Of a stretch of 64,000 nucleotides of DNA, positions 61,754 through 64,000 are shown piece by piece (the stretch's first letter is position 1; every line of letters begins with the position of its first letter). The translations under genes and the position numbers were made by a program. The notes under the pieces are model-generated. The model was not told the origin of the DNA, made no database searches, and was given only the letters and a program-made list of their open reading frames with translations. This stretch comes from Epinephelus fuscoguttatus (Eukaryota; Chordata; Actinopteri; Perciformes; Serranidae): NCBI RefSeq assembly GCF_011397635.1, contig NC_064770.1, positions 28,289,603 to 28,353,602 of the forward strand, written 5' to 3'.

Positions 61754-64000
61754 AGCAAAAATGAAATATGTTTCATTTGTGCTCACTACATTGTGAATTA
61801 TTTGTTCTTTTAGCTTTTACTGATTTTTTGGACACTTGAGTTAGGATAGTGTATAACAATCTGTAGAGCATAATAACACATCCACTGTAATATTAATATG
61901 TGCACCATCATTCAAGTGGAAAACAGCCATTAACTAGCAAAAGACTGAACTGTAAGACAGTGTTGGATGTTCCGAAAAGCGATGAAGATGGCACCCTCCC
62001 ACCCCACAAGATATAAAACAAAATAAATAATTAATAAATCAAATTAAAATAAAATAAAATAAAATAAAATGAAAATTGCAGAAAATAATTATGATGCTGT
62101 CTCTGATGCAAAGCATATTATTATGAGCATTCAGTGTTTCCCACAGAATTAAAATCTATCTGTAATGGTAGAGGGGTTGTAGGGTGGGGAGCAATGACAG
62201 CTGATCACCGCATATCAGCTGTTAGTGCCGTTCAAGGCAGCACTGAAGAACCATCCCTGTGAGTGGCTCTCTCTGCCTGGATAGCATGAGCTAACACAGC
62301 ACAGCATTATCTCATCACTATTGTTATATTTATTGCTTGGACAGTTATCATCTGACACCAAGCCATTAATCTCACACTGAAACGACTCGACTCTTGTCTT
62401 TAAACTTGTCAATAACCACTGGGTAATGTTAGCTTTGTGATGCTAGCAGTTAGCCCTGTCACTGTGTCTCCAGGTCTCGCTGCGAAGTCATCAAAATCCG
62501 GTGCTTGGGCAGGGACTTGTGGTGTCAGATACAGACAAAAAGAGCCGTCCTTTAATGCTGGCATGATACACAGCAGGTTGCTGTTATAGTTTAGCAGCGA
62601 CCGGCGATGTCAGGGGGAAACGCAGTGGGACAAGAACGAAAATATGGGCGGTGAAAGTCCTAGGGCGGGTGGGAGTGGTAATGGATGGGTCCAACAAATA
62701 CTGATCTTCAGCCAGGAGAGCAGTGTTTGTGTCCCGTGAGACTATGAAGCCACACTCTGTTATTTAATCCTAAACCTAATCACGTGCTTTTGTTGCCTAA
62801 ATGTAACCGCGTGCGTTTGTTGTTGAGGGAAAAAAGCATAAATTTGCAGTGTTGAACCCATGTAATGCATTTATTAGGGCTGTCAGGGGAAGCTTGCCCA
62901 GGGCACCAAATGTGCCTGCTCCGGCACTGCTACAAGACACTTGCAGAGGCCTTGTACATCTCTTTGCAAACAACCTCATTTATTTTTGGTTTATATCTAG
63001 TAATGCAATTAAATCTCGCATCAGTTATGCAAGTGTGTGACTCAGAGTGCCAGACACAACAGGAGTGTGCCAGATGCTTTCCAGAGGCAAAGAGACCACG
63101 GGGGTCCAGGTGGGGCTTGGTGGTATATCCCCCTTTGGCTAGAGTGACATCTCTCATCCAGTTAAATGTGCGCAGGTGACAAGCTGCAGCATGGGAGTCA
63201 CCCCTCAAACTCCCCAGAGCCCCCTCCCCACCACACACCCCTCTACACGCTGCTCAGTCATGAGCTGTGATGGTATGGTCATTATTTTTTACATGGTGTT
63301 TTATTCTTCATGCTTTGATAGGTCTTGTAGGATAAAGAGGCTGAGGCGCTCTCCATGGTCCTGACGCGTGCAGGACGGTAGTGCTGATCACAGGGTGCTG
63401 TCCAGGGTCCTGAACTGATGGCATTTAGGGATGATGGCAAACTTCAGATTTTTTTTAATGCTATTTCAGTGACTTGTATTTATCTTTCTGGTCATCTCTC
63501 TGATCAGAAATAAGATTTGTGTTCCTGCATGCCCTTGTGGTGGGGTCAGCCTCGCGCTCACGGCCGGAAGCCTTTGCTTAAGTGGACACAAAGCAAAAAC
63601 GATCCCTTTCTGACATATCGGATAGACGTTTAAGGACGTGCTGTAATCGATTGGCGTTCGCACGTGCAGTGTTGCTCTCCTGATTCACTCTCCTAGTGAG
63701 GTGAGTGGAGTGAATTCTCCCGGTCACCCTTAAATCATATGTATGATCATTTCCCATTCACTGAGGCGGCTATTTCTGGAGTCAATCAATTAGGTCACAT
63801 AATAGATTAAAGGAATCTTGTCCTGTGATGCTGTGGGCTGCAGCTCTTCCTCTCCTCTCCTCTTCTCCGGGGCTCAGCTGAACGTGGCACCAGTATTTTT
63901 TGCTCACACTGTAGTTGTGAGTGACTCATGGCATTCATTGAATATGAGACCACTCATCACTCTCGGTGACCAGAAAACACAACCTTTACAATTAAAGATG
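60035..64000. other. intergenic, no supported gene
   Basis: Read on both strands, this stretch shows no exon with flanking splice sites that forms a known domain. It holds a 26-nt poly(T) near 61721-61746, an (AAAAT)n run near 62044-62070 and a possible repeat fragment near 62755-62830 (ACGTGCTTTTGTTGCCTAAA). It may contain distal regulatory DNA or introns of a gene outside the window. Confidence 0.4.

Noticed and set aside
62865-63179. 104-residue plus-strand open frame near the right edge
   Set aside because: No domain, no paired splice sites and a similar-length frame on the other strand; treated as chance.

Overview
The window looks like a teleost fish chromosome, probably a percomorph. 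Genes are split into short exons with GT-AG introns, and introns and intergenic DNA are full of fish-type repeats: hAT MITEs, TTAA-flanked MITEs, a tRNA-derived SINE, LINE tails and one DIRS element. There is no prokaryotic-style gene packing. All multi-exon gene models here were built by hand from splice sites, reading phase and family knowledge; no search was run.

Region 1 (about 0.7-38.6 kb, all minus strand) is a tandem array of adhesion G protein-coupled receptor genes of ADGRE (EMR/CD97-like) type. Copy B (38597 down to 25928) and copy A (20395 down to 734) each have 23 coding exons of matching phase and encode 989 and 996 residues. The order is signal peptide, uromodulin-type D8C domain, six EGF-like domains, stalk/GAIN region, GPS, seven-helix domain and a short tail. 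Between them (23281 down to 22247) lies a third unit with only the signal-peptide and D8C exons. A near-complete DIRS retroelement (14534-19964) sits antisense in intron 1 of copy A.

Region 2 (about 41-55.4 kb) holds three single-copy housekeeping genes: GTF2F1 (TFIIF alpha, plus strand), GFUS (GDP-L-fucose synthase, minus, convergent with GTF2F1) and ALKBH7 (mitochondrial dioxygenase, minus). Human GTF2F1, ALKBH7 and ADGRE1 lie close together on 19p13.3, so the neighbourhood supports the ADGRE assignment.

Region 3 (about 55.4-64 kb) has no gene I can support. It holds a hAT MITE, a LINE remnant inside another MITE, a TTAA-flanked MITE and simple repeats.

The points most worth a second look are the D8C-plus-EGF receptor architecture, the D8C-only unit whose exons are phase-compatible with splicing into copy A, a roughly 420-bp stretch including an intron that is almost identical between copies A and B (a likely gene conversion tract), and several clean nested insertions with readable target-site duplications.
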